This document shows, piece by piece, positions 21,888-30,776 of a stretch of 64,000 nucleotides of DNA. A program made the position numbers and the translations under genes. How positions within the stretch are numbered: position 1 is the first letter of the stretch; each line of letters starts with the position of its first letter. The stretch is from Sulfurimicrobium sp964552675 (GTDB lineage: Bacteria > Pseudomonadota > Gammaproteobacteria > Burkholderiales > Sulfuricellaceae), in the NCBI GenBank assembly GCA_964552675.1, contig CAZKHJ010000005.1, positions 1-64,000 of the forward strand. The letters are read 5' to 3'. The notes beneath the pieces are model-generated. The model was not told the DNA's origin and made no database searches. It was given only the letters and a program-made list of their open reading frames with translations.

Positions 21888-22471
21888 GGCAGTTCCCATT
21901 CGTCCACTACCAGTCTGAGCTCCAGCGTGGCATTGCGCATCACGGTCCGGGTGGGAAGAACATGCTTTCCTTCCTGGCGGTAATCGCGGTATTCGATTTC
22001 CCATTCCTGCTGGTTCAGGCGGATGATGTTGCTGGCTTCGTCGCGCACCACGCTGGCCGTGCCATCCGGTGCTGCGTGGCCGGTTACCCAGTATTGCAGC
22101 CCGGTCAGAGGCAGGCGCCAGCCCAGTACGCGCCCGGTCAGCTCGGCGGCATCTTCGGCTTCATGGCGCTGCTCAGGCGTTTCCAGTATGACTCCGCGGG
22201 CGTTGCGCTCGATGCGCGCCACCGCCTGGCCCAGAGGGGAGAGCAGCAGAATCTCATCATCCTCGCTGCCGTGACGCCAGCGCAGGTTGCCGGAAAATCC
22301 TTCCGTGCCATAGCGCACGCCAATGCGGCCCTGCAACTGGAATGTTTGGGGCGCTGCCGTCTGTCCCGGCTGCCGGGGCTGTGGCGCGGCGCAGCCGCCG
22401 GTCAGCGACAACAGGGCCAGTAAAGTGACCCAGCTATGGGTTCTTTTGCATGACATTGCGTAAGGCTTCAT
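21884..22471 (-). CDS. lolB: Outer-membrane lipoprotein receptor LolB
   Basis: A 195-residue lipoprotein that accepts lipoproteins from LolA and inserts them into the outer membrane. Signal peptide with lipobox LTGGC (Cys at about residue 27). LQGRIGVRYGTEGFSGNLRWRHG and the GWRLPLTGLQYWVTG stretch are family-typical. An alternative start is ATG 22456. It overlaps the 3' end of the upstream TPR gene and couples to ispE, the classic lolB-ispE pair. Confidence 0.93.
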   Translation of the reverse strand: MKPYAMSCKRTHSWVTLLALLSLTGGCAAPQPRQPGQTAAPQTFQLQGRIGVRYGTEGFSGNLRWRHGSEDDEILLLSPLGQAVARIERNARGVILETPEQRHEAEDAAELTGRVLGWRLPLTGLQYWVTGHAAPDGTASVVRDEASNIIRLNQQEWEIEYRDYRQEGKHVLPTRTVMRNATLELRLVVDEWELP

Positions 22472-24161
22472 TCTCCGGTGCCCGTTTCAGGGCGGACTGC
22501 CAGACCTTGCGTGCTTCGTCACGCTGCCCCTGGGACCACAGCACCTCACCGAGGTGGGCCGCGATTTCCGGATCGTTGCCCAGGGCGTGGGCGCGGCGCA
22601 GCAGTTCGATCGCCCTGGCGTGCTGACCGAGGCGGAAATAGGTCCAGCCCAGGCTGTCCATGATGAAAGGGTCCTCGGGTTTCAGTTCTGCGGCCTTTTC
22701 CACCAGTTCGCGTGCTTCATTGAGGCGCAGGTTGCGGTCGGCAAGGCTGTAGCCCAGGGCGTTATAGGCGTGAGCGTTGTCGGGCTGGAGCTGGATCAGG
22801 CGGCGCAGGTCTTTTTCCATGATGTCCAGCTGGTCCAGCTTTTCCGCCGCCATGGCGTGGTCGTAAAGCAGGTCGGGCTGGTCGGGCTGCTTTTCCAGGC
22901 CTTTGCCCAGAATGTCGAAAGCGTCCTGATACAGTTTTGCCTCGCGCAGCAGCTGTGCTTCAGCCTGGAGCAGCAAGGCGCGCTGACGGTCTTGCTGGGT
23001 TCGGGTCTGATGCAGGTAGTGGCGCGCTTCGGTCAGCTTGCCCTGTTTGCTCATGAGCCCGGCGTGACGGATGCGCGCGTTGAGATATTGCTCTCCCCCT
23101 CCCACGCTGTCATACCACGCGGCAGCCTCGTCCCAGCGCTTGTTCTCCTCGGCGGCCTGGCCGAGATAGAAGCGCACCGTGTCGCCATCCTTGTGGCCGC
23201 CGGCGAGCGCCTGTTGCAGATAGTGGTCCGCCGCCTCCAGATCCCCTTCCTGCAGGGCCAGCAGGCCAATGGCGAAAGCGGCATCAGGGTTGCCGGGGTC
23301 ATTATTCATCAGATGCTGGAATTCGGCGCGTGCCTGGGTGTACTGCTTTTCGTTTACCAGCAGGCGGGCATAAGCCAGACGGGCGTCTTTCGATTTGGGA
23401 TATTGGCGCAAAAAATCACGCAGAAAGTTCATCGTTTCCGCGCTGGAACCCTGCTGCAGTATCTGGGCGTGAAACAGGGCGGCAGGTTCCCAGCCGGGGC
23501 GCAAGCTTTCCGCCTGGTTCAACTCGGACAGGGCTTCGTCCCGTCGGCTTGCATTCCAGGCAGCCTGGGCAACGGCATAGTGCCCCTCGGCGCTATCGGG
23601 GTAAGCGCTGGCCAGGTGGCGCACCAGTTCCAGGACGGCTTCCCGGTTGCGTTGCCGTCCCAGCATCTGATTGAGGTGGAGAAAACCGCTGGCACGGTTT
23701 TCTTCTCCCCCGGCAATGATTTTTTCAAGGTAGGGGCGTGCCTCGGCCAGGCGGCCGCTGTTGAGCAGCAGCGCGGCGGCGGCCTGAATGGCTTGCGGGG
23801 ATTCCGGCTCCAGCGCCTGCCACAGTGTTGCGGCATCCACTGCCTGGGTTGCCTGCCGCCCCTGTACTGCCGTTTCGGTGGCGCGTTGTGCCAGGCGCGG
23901 ATCGCGGCTGTTCTTTGCCAGGTCCAGCAGGGCTTCCGCCGCCAGTTCGGGCTGATTGCGCTGCAATGCGATTTCGCCGACCAGGTATTGGTAGAGGGTC
24001 TGGGCGGTCAGCTCCTGATTGGGTAGAGCGCGCTTGCCCGTTTCCGCCGCAATGGCAGCCGGAGCGGCCTCGATGGGTTTTTTGGCTGGCATCAGACCGC
24101 ATCCTGCCAGCGTTATAAGGGGGGCTGCCAGCAGCGCGATTTTGAATTTCGGAATGGGCAT
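22434..24161 (-). CDS. TPR-repeat lipoprotein
   Basis: A 575-residue lipoprotein with lipobox LAGC after a short signal. The rest is a long array of TPR-like helical pairs (for example AYNALGYSLADRNLRLNEARELVEKAAELKPEDPFI and the following ALGNDPEIAAHLGEVLWSQGQ). It is widely found just upstream of lolB in betaproteobacteria and is probably an envelope scaffold. I chose ATG 24161, because the codon at 24179 is TTG and overlaps a -10-like box. Confidence 0.85.
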   Translation of the reverse strand: MPIPKFKIALLAAPLITLAGCGLMPAKKPIEAAPAAIAAETGKRALPNQELTAQTLYQYLVGEIALQRNQPELAAEALLDLAKNSRDPRLAQRATETAVQGRQATQAVDAATLWQALEPESPQAIQAAAALLLNSGRLAEARPYLEKIIAGGEENRASGFLHLNQMLGRQRNREAVLELVRHLASAYPDSAEGHYAVAQAAWNASRRDEALSELNQAESLRPGWEPAALFHAQILQQGSSAETMNFLRDFLRQYPKSKDARLAYARLLVNEKQYTQARAEFQHLMNNDPGNPDAAFAIGLLALQEGDLEAADHYLQQALAGGHKDGDTVRFYLGQAAEENKRWDEAAAWYDSVGGGEQYLNARIRHAGLMSKQGKLTEARHYLHQTRTQQDRQRALLLQAEAQLLREAKLYQDAFDILGKGLEKQPDQPDLLYDHAMAAEKLDQLDIMEKDLRRLIQLQPDNAHAYNALGYSLADRNLRLNEARELVEKAAELKPEDPFIMDSLGWTYFRLGQHARAIELLRRAHALGNDPEIAAHLGEVLWSQGQRDEARKVWQSALKRAPENEALRNVMQKNP

Positions 24162-24178
24162 CTTCGAGTTCGAGGTCA

Positions 24179-24212
24179 AGTATAATCAGGGGCAAATGCC
24201 TGCCAAGTATAG
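24179..24212. promoter_or_regulatory. Overlapping divergent promoter elements
   Basis: On the minus strand, TTGGCA (about 24201-24206), a 16-bp spacer and TATACT (24179-24184) would serve the TPR lipoprotein. A second minus-strand -10 box, TATACT, lies at 24207-24212. On the plus strand, TATAAT at 24181-24186 could be the -10 of the ABC operon, but its -35 is weak. The whole divergent gap is only about 60 bp. Confidence 0.45.
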
Positions 24213-24220
24213 CCCCTGAA

Positions 24221-24973
24221 TTGCCTACTTTGAACGCCAAGCCTGAAATCTTGCCTGCACTGCGTGCACGTCAGCTGAGCCGCAGCTACCACAGACGCAT
24301 GGCGGTGGCCGAACTTGATCTGTGTTTGTGGCCGGGAGAAGTGCTCGGATTGCTTGGCCCCAATGGCGCGGGAAAATCCACCGCCATGCGGATATTGAGC
24401 GGCAGCCTTGCGCCCGACGCGGGGCAGATCGAGATTTGCGGTATCGACCTGTTCGAGCATCCTCTGGCTGCCAAGACTCATCTTGGCTATCTGCCGGAAA
24501 TTCCCCCCTTGTACCGCGAACTTGCCGTGGATGATTTTCTCGGCTTGGCGGCCAGGCTGCATCGCGTGCCCGGGCGCGATGTCGCCGCTGCGGCGATGCG
24601 GGCCATGCAGCGCTGCGGCCTGGCGGATGTGTCCCGGCGTCTGATTGGCAGCCTTTCCAAAGGCTATCAGCAACGGGTAGGCATCGCCCAGGCGATCGTC
24701 CATAGCCCTGACGTGATCATTCTGGATGAGCCGACGGCCGGGCTTGATCCTTTGCAGATCCGCGAAATTCGTGCGCTGATTGCGGAATTGGGCCGCACCT
24801 GCGGCGTGATTCTGTCCACCCATATCCTGGCCGAGGCCGAGGCGCTGTGTGATCGGGTGCTGATCCTGCATCATGGCCGGACCGTGTTCAGCGGCAGCAT
24901 GGGGGAGCTGGGTGGTGGTGGCGACCTGGAGGCGGTTTTTGTCCAGCTTACCCGGCAGGAGAATCCGGCATGA
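24221..24973 (+). CDS. ABC transporter ATP-binding protein (GldA/CcmA-like)
   Basis: A 250-residue ATPase with Walker A GPNGAGKS, signature SLSKGYQQRVGIAQA, Walker B VIILDEPTAGLDP and the H-loop STHI. The apparent start is TTG 24221, as no upstream ATG fits and the next ATG falls inside the fold. It overlaps the permease gene by 4 nt. With the next two genes it forms a Gld-type exporter module known from Bacteroidetes gliding genes and widespread in Proteobacteria with unknown cargo. Confidence 0.88.
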   Translation: MPTLNAKPEILPALRARQLSRSYHRRMAVAELDLCLWPGEVLGLLGPNGAGKSTAMRILSGSLAPDAGQIEICGIDLFEHPLAAKTHLGYLPEIPPLYRELAVDDFLGLAARLHRVPGRDVAAAAMRAMQRCGLADVSRRLIGSLSKGYQQRVGIAQAIVHSPDVIILDEPTAGLDPLQIREIRALIAELGRTCGVILSTHILAEAEALCDRVLILHHGRTVFSGSMGELGGGGDLEAVFVQLTRQENPA

Positions 24974-25707
24974 TCGCGACCATCGTGGCCAAGGAGCTGA
25001 AAATATTGTTCGCCTCGCCGCTGGCCTGGATTGTTCTGGGGGTGCTGCAAGGGGTGCTGGCATGGCTGTTCCTTAATCAGGTCGATGCCTTTCTGGGCGT
25101 GCAGGCGCAGCTGAGCCAGCTGGCCAACCCGCCGGGAGTGACGGAAATGGTTGTCACTCCGCTGCTCGGCGCCACCGCCATGATCCTGCTGGTAGTCGCG
25201 CCCATCCTCGCCATGCGCCTGATCGCCGAGGAACGGCGCAATCATACGCTGCCTCTGCTGCTGTCCGCCCCGGTGTCCCTCGGCGCTATCGTTGCGGGCA
25301 AGTTTTTTGCCTTGTGGCTGTTCCTCTGTCTGGTCATCGCGCTGGCCGCAGCGATGGCGCTGTCCCTGCTTGCCGGCGGCATGCTCGATATCGGCCTGCT
25401 ACTGGCGGGGCTGCTGGGGCTGGTGTTGCTGGCAGGCTGTTTTTCCGCACTGGGACTGTATTTTTCCAGCCTGACTTCCCATCCTGCGGTTGCGGCCATT
25501 GCCGGCATTGGCGCTTCTCTTGGCTTGTGGCTGCTGGATATGGCGACGCAGGATTTTGTTCCCTTGCATGGTTTGTCCCTGCTGCAACACTTTGAGCGCT
25601 GCAACCGGGGCTTGCTGGATACGGCCGATCTGGCTTATTTCCTGTTGTTTGGCGCCACATTTCTGGCGCTGACAGTGCAGCAACTGGATCGGGAGCGCTT
25701 GCCTTGA
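24970..25707 (+). CDS. ABC transporter permease (GldF-like)
   Basis: A 245-residue integral membrane protein with about six helices, including LLGATAMILLVVAPILAMRLIAEERRNHTLPLL, the typical ABC-2 coupling region with the ERRNHTLP motif. Its ATG overlaps the ATPase stop (ATGA). It forms the membrane channel of the module. The cargo is unknown. Confidence 0.88.
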   Translation: MIATIVAKELKILFASPLAWIVLGVLQGVLAWLFLNQVDAFLGVQAQLSQLANPPGVTEMVVTPLLGATAMILLVVAPILAMRLIAEERRNHTLPLLLSAPVSLGAIVAGKFFALWLFLCLVIALAAAMALSLLAGGMLDIGLLLAGLLGLVLLAGCFSALGLYFSSLTSHPAVAAIAGIGASLGLWLLDMATQDFVPLHGLSLLQHFERCNRGLLDTADLAYFLLFGATFLALTVQQLDRERLP

Positions 25708-27044
25708 GGATGCTTGTCGGTTTTCTGCGCCGGCAGCGCCTGGTTTCTGCCATTTTGCTGTTTGCCGTGGCGGGCGCGGCAGGTTTCCTGGCCCAGCGTC
25801 ACCACTGGCACCAGGATGTGACCTGGAATGGCCGTCATACCTTGAGCCAGGCCAGCCGCGATGTGCTTGGGCAAATGCCGGGAAACATCGAGGTGGTTGC
25901 CTACGCTACCCTGCAGGATCCGCAGCATGGCGACCTGCGTCAGCCAATTCGCGATTTTGTCGCACGCTATCAGCGCCTCAAGCCGGATCTGGAATTGAGG
26001 TTCGTTGATCCGGCACGGGAGCCCGAACTTGCCCGTGCTGCGGAAGTGCAGCTCAATGGCGAGCTGGTGCTGACCTACCGGGGGCGCAGCGCGCATCTTG
26101 TTACACTCAATGAACAGGATTTTGCCAATGCGCTGATACGTCTTGCGCGTGACCGCGAACGTGTGGTGATGTCACTGACCGGCCATGGCGAGCGTAAGCT
26201 GGATGGCGGTGCGCCCCATGATCTGGGCGAGTTTGGCCGCCAGCTGGCGCATAAGGGTTTTCGGATTGTGCCGCTCAATCTTGCCGTGGCTGATGAAGTG
26301 CCCGCTGACGTCAGCGTGCTGGTGCTGACCCAGCCGAGGACGGAAATTCTTGCCGGCGAAGCCGACAGGATCAGGCGTTATCTGGCGCGTGGCGGGAATC
26401 TGCTCTGGCTGCTGGAACCTGGGCCTCTGCTTGGATTGCGGCCAGTAGCGGAAAATCTTGGCCTGAATCTCACGCCTGGCACCGTCATCGATCCGGCAGC
26501 GCGGGCGGCCGGCTTCCCCCTGAGTGTTGCGGTGGCGGCCCAGTACGGGATGCATCCGGTTACAACAGGATTTGATCTCATCACGGTTTTTCCTCATATC
26601 CGTGCCCTGGGCGTCAATGACGATCCGGCCTGGCGTGTCACCCCGCTGGTTGAGGCGGCTGAGCGCGGCTGGGTGGAAACCGGTGCCGTGGATGAAACTG
26701 CCCGGCTGGATGTCGGGCAGGATGCCGCCGGCCCGGTGGTGGCGGCCCTGGCGCTGGAAAGGGAGAACGAGGAAGGCGGGCAGCGTGTTGCCGTGGTTGG
26801 CGGGGGAGGCTTCCTGGCAAATGCCTACCTTGGCAATGGCGGCAATCTGGAGCTGGGTATCAGGCTGGTCAACTGGCTGGCGGGGGATGCCCGGCTGATT
26901 ACGGTTCTGCCCAAAAATACGCTGGATGCCACGCTGACCCTGGGCAGATCGGGTGCCATGGTGCTTGCGCTGGGTTTTTTGGTGTTTCTGCCACTGATTT
27001 TTTTCCTGGTGGCATTTTTCGTCTGGCGCCGCCGCAATGCCTGA
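25704..27044 (+). CDS. GldG-family ABC auxiliary protein
   Basis: A 446-residue protein. An N-terminal membrane helix precedes a large extracytoplasmic GldG-like domain (SQASRDVLGQMPGNIEV, SLTGHGERKLDG, VLVLTQPRTEILAGEADRIRRYL). A C-terminal helix with a basic tail (LIFFLVAFFVWRRRNA) follows. Start TTG 25704 has GGGAG at proper spacing and overlaps the permease stop; ATG 25710 is an alternative. The family is thought to help the exporter work in the envelope. Confidence 0.82.
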   Translation: MRMLVGFLRRQRLVSAILLFAVAGAAGFLAQRHHWHQDVTWNGRHTLSQASRDVLGQMPGNIEVVAYATLQDPQHGDLRQPIRDFVARYQRLKPDLELRFVDPAREPELARAAEVQLNGELVLTYRGRSAHLVTLNEQDFANALIRLARDRERVVMSLTGHGERKLDGGAPHDLGEFGRQLAHKGFRIVPLNLAVADEVPADVSVLVLTQPRTEILAGEADRIRRYLARGGNLLWLLEPGPLLGLRPVAENLGLNLTPGTVIDPAARAAGFPLSVAVAAQYGMHPVTTGFDLITVFPHIRALGVNDDPAWRVTPLVEAAERGWVETGAVDETARLDVGQDAAGPVVAALALERENEEGGQRVAVVGGGGFLANAYLGNGGNLELGIRLVNWLAGDARLITVLPKNTLDATLTLGRSGAMVLALGFLVFLPLIFFLVAFFVWRRRNA

Positions 27045-27852
27045 ATTACCTGAAGTCGAAACCACGCGCCGCGGGCTTGAACCTCATCTGCTCGGCCAGC
27101 GAGTGCGTGCCGTGATTGTGCGCAACGCGTGCTTGCGTGTGCCGATCATTCCCGAGTTGGCGCAGATTCTGCCGGGAAAGACCATCAGCGGCATTGCGCG
27201 GCGGGGAAAATATCTCCTGATGGATTGCGGTCAGGGCTGGCTGATCCTGCACCTGGGCATGTCCGGCAGCCTGCGTGTTCTTCCTGCTGCGACGCCGCCG
27301 GAAAAACATGATCACTTCGATCTGGTGCTGGAGAATGACTACTGCATGCGTTTGCGCGATCCGCGCCGCTTTGGTGCCGTGATCTGGACACAAACTGACC
27401 CATTGCGTCACCCGCTGCTGGTGCATCTGGGTGTGGAGCCGCTGATGGATGGGTTTGATGGCGGATGGCTTTACCAAATTACCCGGGGCAGGAAAGCCAG
27501 CATCAAGCAAACCCTGATGGACGGCCACCTGGTGGTGGGGGTGGGCAATATCTACGCCAACGAAGCGTTGTTCCGCGCCGGCATCCGGCCTGCGCTGCCG
27601 GCTGGAAGACTGGGCCGGCAGCGGTGCGAACGCCTGGCGCAGGCTGTCAAGGATGTGCTGCGCCAGGCCATTGCCGCAGGTGGCAGCAGTCTGCGCGATT
27701 TCGTCGACAGCAGTGGCAAACCGGGTTACTTCCAGCAGCAGTATTTTGTCTATGGCCGCGATGGCGAGTCCTGCCGGCAGTGCGGTTCGGCCATCCATTT
27801 GCTCCGGCAGGGGCAACGCGCGAGTTTTTATTGTCCGCAGTGTCAGCGCTAG
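27037..27852 (+). CDS. mutM: Formamidopyrimidine-DNA glycosylase
   Basis: A 271-residue Fpg that removes 8-oxoguanine and formamidopyrimidines. N-terminal PELPEVET carries the catalytic Pro and Glu. The H2TH part includes VVGVGNIYANEALF, and the C-terminal zinc finger is CRQCGSAI...YCPQC. It overlaps the 3' end of the GldG-like gene by 8 nt, so it is cotranscribed with the ABC module although functionally unrelated. Confidence 0.97.
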   Translation: MPELPEVETTRRGLEPHLLGQRVRAVIVRNACLRVPIIPELAQILPGKTISGIARRGKYLLMDCGQGWLILHLGMSGSLRVLPAATPPEKHDHFDLVLENDYCMRLRDPRRFGAVIWTQTDPLRHPLLVHLGVEPLMDGFDGGWLYQITRGRKASIKQTLMDGHLVVGVGNIYANEALFRAGIRPALPAGRLGRQRCERLAQAVKDVLRQAIAAGGSSLRDFVDSSGKPGYFQQQYFVYGRDGESCRQCGSAIHLLRQGQRASFYCPQCQR

Positions 27853-27992
27853 GGTCTAGGCACACAATTTGCATTGATTGCCGCATCATCCAAACACTTA
27901 ATACCTGCACCGACTTCATTGATTAATCAGTTTTTTATGCTAAAGTACGATGGCATTACCGGTTCATCCGGTCACAGGGCACGGGGAAATTC

Positions 27993-29951
27993 ATGACAAA
28001 CGAAAATCTGGTCGCACATTTCGAGGCTTATAGCGCCTGGCGCACGGGCCTGTCCGACAGCATCGGTGAATATCGCAACTGGCTCAATGAGCAGGAGTTG
28101 AATGACGGCCAGACCGATCTGCGCATTCAGCATATTCTCGACCGCCTGCGCGATGACAAGCTGAACGTGGCCTTTGTGGCGGAATTCTCGCGCGGCAAGT
28201 CAGAGTTGATCAACGCCATCTTCTTTGCCGGCTACGGCCTGCGCCTGCTGCCCTCCAGCGCCGGGCGCACTACCATGTGCCCCACCGAGCTGATGTATGA
28301 GGAAGGGCGCGAATCCTGCATCCAGTTGCTGCCAATCGAGACTCGTGCCACCGATACCACGACTACCGAATACAAGCGCTACGTTGACGAGTGGCAGGTT
28401 TTCCCACTCGACACCAACTCTGCCGAGGGCATGCTGACCGCTTTTCAGCAGGTTAGCCAGGTCAAGCGGGTTGCCAAGGAAGAAGCGCAACGTTATGGCC
28501 TGTATGACGAGAATGACGAAGACAATGCTTTCACCCTGCAGTCCGACGGTACGGTGGAAGTGCCTTGCTGGCGTCACGCCATCATCAATTTCCCGCACCC
28601 CCTGCTGAAGCAGGGACTGGTGATCCTGGATACCCCCGGCCTCAATGCCATCGGTACCGAACCGGAATTGACCATCAACATGTTGCCCAATGCGCATGCC
28701 GTGCTGTTCATGCTGGCGGCGGATACCGGCGTCACCAAGACCGATATCGAGGTGTGGCGCGATTATGTCGGCAATCCGCAGGGGCGCCAGAAAGGGCGTC
28801 TGGTGGTGTTGAACAAGATTGACGGCCTGTGGGACGAGCTCAAGAGCGCCGACGAGATCGAGCGCGAAATCCAGTCCCAGGTCAGCAGCAGCGCCGAGCT
28901 GCTGGGCGTCAAGGCAAGCCAGGTATTCCCGATTTCCGCCCAGAAGGGCTTGCTGGCCAAGATCAACAATGAACCAGCGCTGCTGGAAAAAAGCCGCTTG
29001 CCGGCCTTGGAAAAAGCCCTGTCCGACGAACTGATCCCCTCCAAGCAGGAAATCGTGCGCGACAATACCCAGAGCGAAGTCGAGGATATGATGGGCGTCA
29101 CCCATTCCATCCTCGATGCGCGCATGAACGGGGTGCGCGAACAACTGGATGAACTCAAGGGTCTGCGCGGCAAGAATCAGGACGTGATCGAGCACATGAT
29201 GGAGAAGGTCAAGCTCGACAAGGAGAACTTCGAGAAAGGCTTGCAGCGTTTCCAGGCGCTGCGCAGCGTGTTTTCGCAGCAGACCAATATCCTGTTTACC
29301 TATCTCGGCATGGATTCGCTCAAGGTGGAAGTGAAGAACACCCGCGATGCCATGGTCAGCAGCCGCTTCAGCAAGGGCATCAGCGTGGCGATGAACAAGT
29401 TTTTCAGCGATCTGACCGGCAACATCAACAAGTCCGGCCAGCAGATCGAGGAAATCAAGCGCATGATGGACAGCATGTACAAGAAATTCAGCGAGGAACA
29501 CGGCCTGTCGCAGAGTGCGCCGCCACCTTTTTCGACGCTGAAGTATCTGAAGGAAATTGCCAAGCTGGAAAAAGGCTACAACGATCACTTCAACACGGCG
29601 CTGAACATGCTCACCAACGAGCAGTTCACCCTGACCACCAAGTTTTTCGAGACCATCGCCAGCCGCGTGATTCATGTCTATGAGGTGGCGAACCGCGATG
29701 TGGAAAACTGGCTGAAAGCCGTCATGGCGCCGATGGAAACCCAGGTGCGCGAACATCAGCTGCAGCTGCGCCGCCGCCTGGAAAGCATCAAACGCATCCA
29801 CAAGGCAACGGATACGCTGGAGGACCGGATTGCCGAACTGGAACAGATGGAGGCGGTTATTTCCGCCCAGCTTGGCGACCTGAGAAATCTGCGCCGGCAG
29901 GTCGAGCAGGCACTGGATTTCGACAGCGCACCCCGTCAGCTGGCAGCATAA
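27993..29951 (+). CDS. Bacterial dynamin-like GTPase
   Basis: A 652-residue large GTPase. The N-terminal G domain has G1 AEFSRGKSEL near residue 53, G3 LDTPGLNAIG near residue 212 and G4 LNKIDG near residue 271. A long helical assembly/stalk region follows (residues about 350-640). The first Gly of the usual GxxxxGKS is Ala and the residue after GKS is Glu, so nucleotide binding may be atypical. Family members remodel membranes. GGGGAA lies before ATG 27993. It stands alone between mutM and a strong terminator and is not obviously paired with a second dynamin. Confidence 0.8.
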   Translation: MTNENLVAHFEAYSAWRTGLSDSIGEYRNWLNEQELNDGQTDLRIQHILDRLRDDKLNVAFVAEFSRGKSELINAIFFAGYGLRLLPSSAGRTTMCPTELMYEEGRESCIQLLPIETRATDTTTTEYKRYVDEWQVFPLDTNSAEGMLTAFQQVSQVKRVAKEEAQRYGLYDENDEDNAFTLQSDGTVEVPCWRHAIINFPHPLLKQGLVILDTPGLNAIGTEPELTINMLPNAHAVLFMLAADTGVTKTDIEVWRDYVGNPQGRQKGRLVVLNKIDGLWDELKSADEIEREIQSQVSSSAELLGVKASQVFPISAQKGLLAKINNEPALLEKSRLPALEKALSDELIPSKQEIVRDNTQSEVEDMMGVTHSILDARMNGVREQLDELKGLRGKNQDVIEHMMEKVKLDKENFEKGLQRFQALRSVFSQQTNILFTYLGMDSLKVEVKNTRDAMVSSRFSKGISVAMNKFFSDLTGNINKSGQQIEEIKRMMDSMYKKFSEEHGLSQSAPPPFSTLKYLKEIAKLEKGYNDHFNTALNMLTNEQFTLTTKFFETIASRVIHVYEVANRDVENWLKAVMAPMETQVREHQLQLRRRLESIKRIHKATDTLEDRIAELEQMEAVISAQLGDLRNLRRQVEQALDFDSAPRQLAA

Positions 29952-29972
29952 AGCGCCGGATCAAAAACAAAA

Positions 29973-30006
29973 CCCCCGTGGATCCGGTATCCACGGGGGT
30001 TTTTTT
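29973..30006. terminator. Bidirectional rho-independent terminator
   Basis: The stem CCCCGTGGAT-ccggt-ATCCACGGGG is flanked by As on the left and Ts on the right. It lies between the convergent dynamin-like gene and the ferredoxin gene and could end transcription from both sides. Confidence 0.88.
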
Positions 30007-30020
30007 GTGGGCGAAGGCAA

Positions 30021-30272
30021 TCAGCCCTGGCCGCTCAGCTTTTCGTACTTGGCCTGGAGCTGTTCCTTGCTTTCGGTGTGGTCGGGATTGGTGATGATGC
30101 AATCCACCGGGCATACGGAGATGCATTGTGGTTCATCGTAATGGCCCACGCACTCGGTACACAGGGCGGGGTCGATGATATAAATTTCATCGCCCTGTGA
30201 AATCGCGCCGTTGGGGCACTCGGGTTCGCACACGTCGCAGTTGATGCACTCGTCGGTAATCAGTAAAGCCAT
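30021..30272 (-). CDS. YfhL-family 2[4Fe-4S] ferredoxin
   Basis: An 83-residue ferredoxin with CINCDVCEPECP and CTECVGHYDEPQCISVCPVDC, i.e. two cluster motifs, the second with the long insertion of the YfhL/Alvin type. It is an electron carrier with an unassigned partner. It lies 15 bp downstream of coaD, the usual coaD-ferredoxin arrangement in betaproteobacteria. Confidence 0.94.
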   Translation of the reverse strand: MALLITDECINCDVCEPECPNGAISQGDEIYIIDPALCTECVGHYDEPQCISVCPVDCIITNPDHTESKEQLQAKYEKLSGQG

Positions 30273-30287
30273 GGCTGTTTCCTCGCG

Positions 30288-30773
30288 TTAGTTAAGGTTG
30301 GTGATCTTGTCGCCCAGCCTGGCGCTGACCGCCGGCTGTACAAACTGGCTCACATCCCCCCCCAGCAGGGCGATTTCGCGCACCATGCTGGCGGAAATGA
30401 ACATGTACTGTTCCGAGGGGGTGAGAAAAATGGTTTCCACATTGGGGTAAAGCTTGCTGTTCATCCCTGCCAGCTGAAACTCGTATTCGAAGTCGGATAC
30501 CGCCCGCAGGCCTCGCAGGATAATGGCCGCTTCCTGTCGTTGCAGGAAATGAATCAGCAGGCCGGAAAATCCCATGACCTTTACATTGGGGCAATCCGCC
30601 AAAACGGAAGCGGCCATTTCCACCCTTTCCTCCAGGGTAAAGAAAGGCTGCTTGGCACGATTGTCGGCTACCGCCACGATCACCTCGCCGAACAGGCGCG
30701 AAGCGCGCCGCACCAGATCCTCGTGGCCGCGGGTGATGGGGTCGAAAGTGCCGGGATAGACTGCCCTGAGCAT
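30288..30773 (-). CDS. coaD: Phosphopantetheine adenylyltransferase
   Basis: A 161-residue nucleotidyltransferase of CoA synthesis. The N-terminal AVYPGTFDPITRGHEDLV holds the TxGH motif, and FLTPSEQYMFISASMVREIA is the ISSTxVRE-type motif near the C-terminus. It follows rsmD with a gap of a few bases, the common rsmD-coaD pair. Confidence 0.97.
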   Translation of the reverse strand: MLRAVYPGTFDPITRGHEDLVRRASRLFGEVIVAVADNRAKQPFFTLEERVEMAASVLADCPNVKVMGFSGLLIHFLQRQEAAIILRGLRAVSDFEYEFQLAGMNSKLYPNVETIFLTPSEQYMFISASMVREIALLGGDVSQFVQPAVSARLGDKITNLN

Positions 30774-30776
30774 GTT

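Noticed and set aside
28200..29801. A 533-codon minus-strand ORF opposite the dynamin-like gene
   Set aside because: It lies fully antisense to an intact GTPase gene and has no domain signature.
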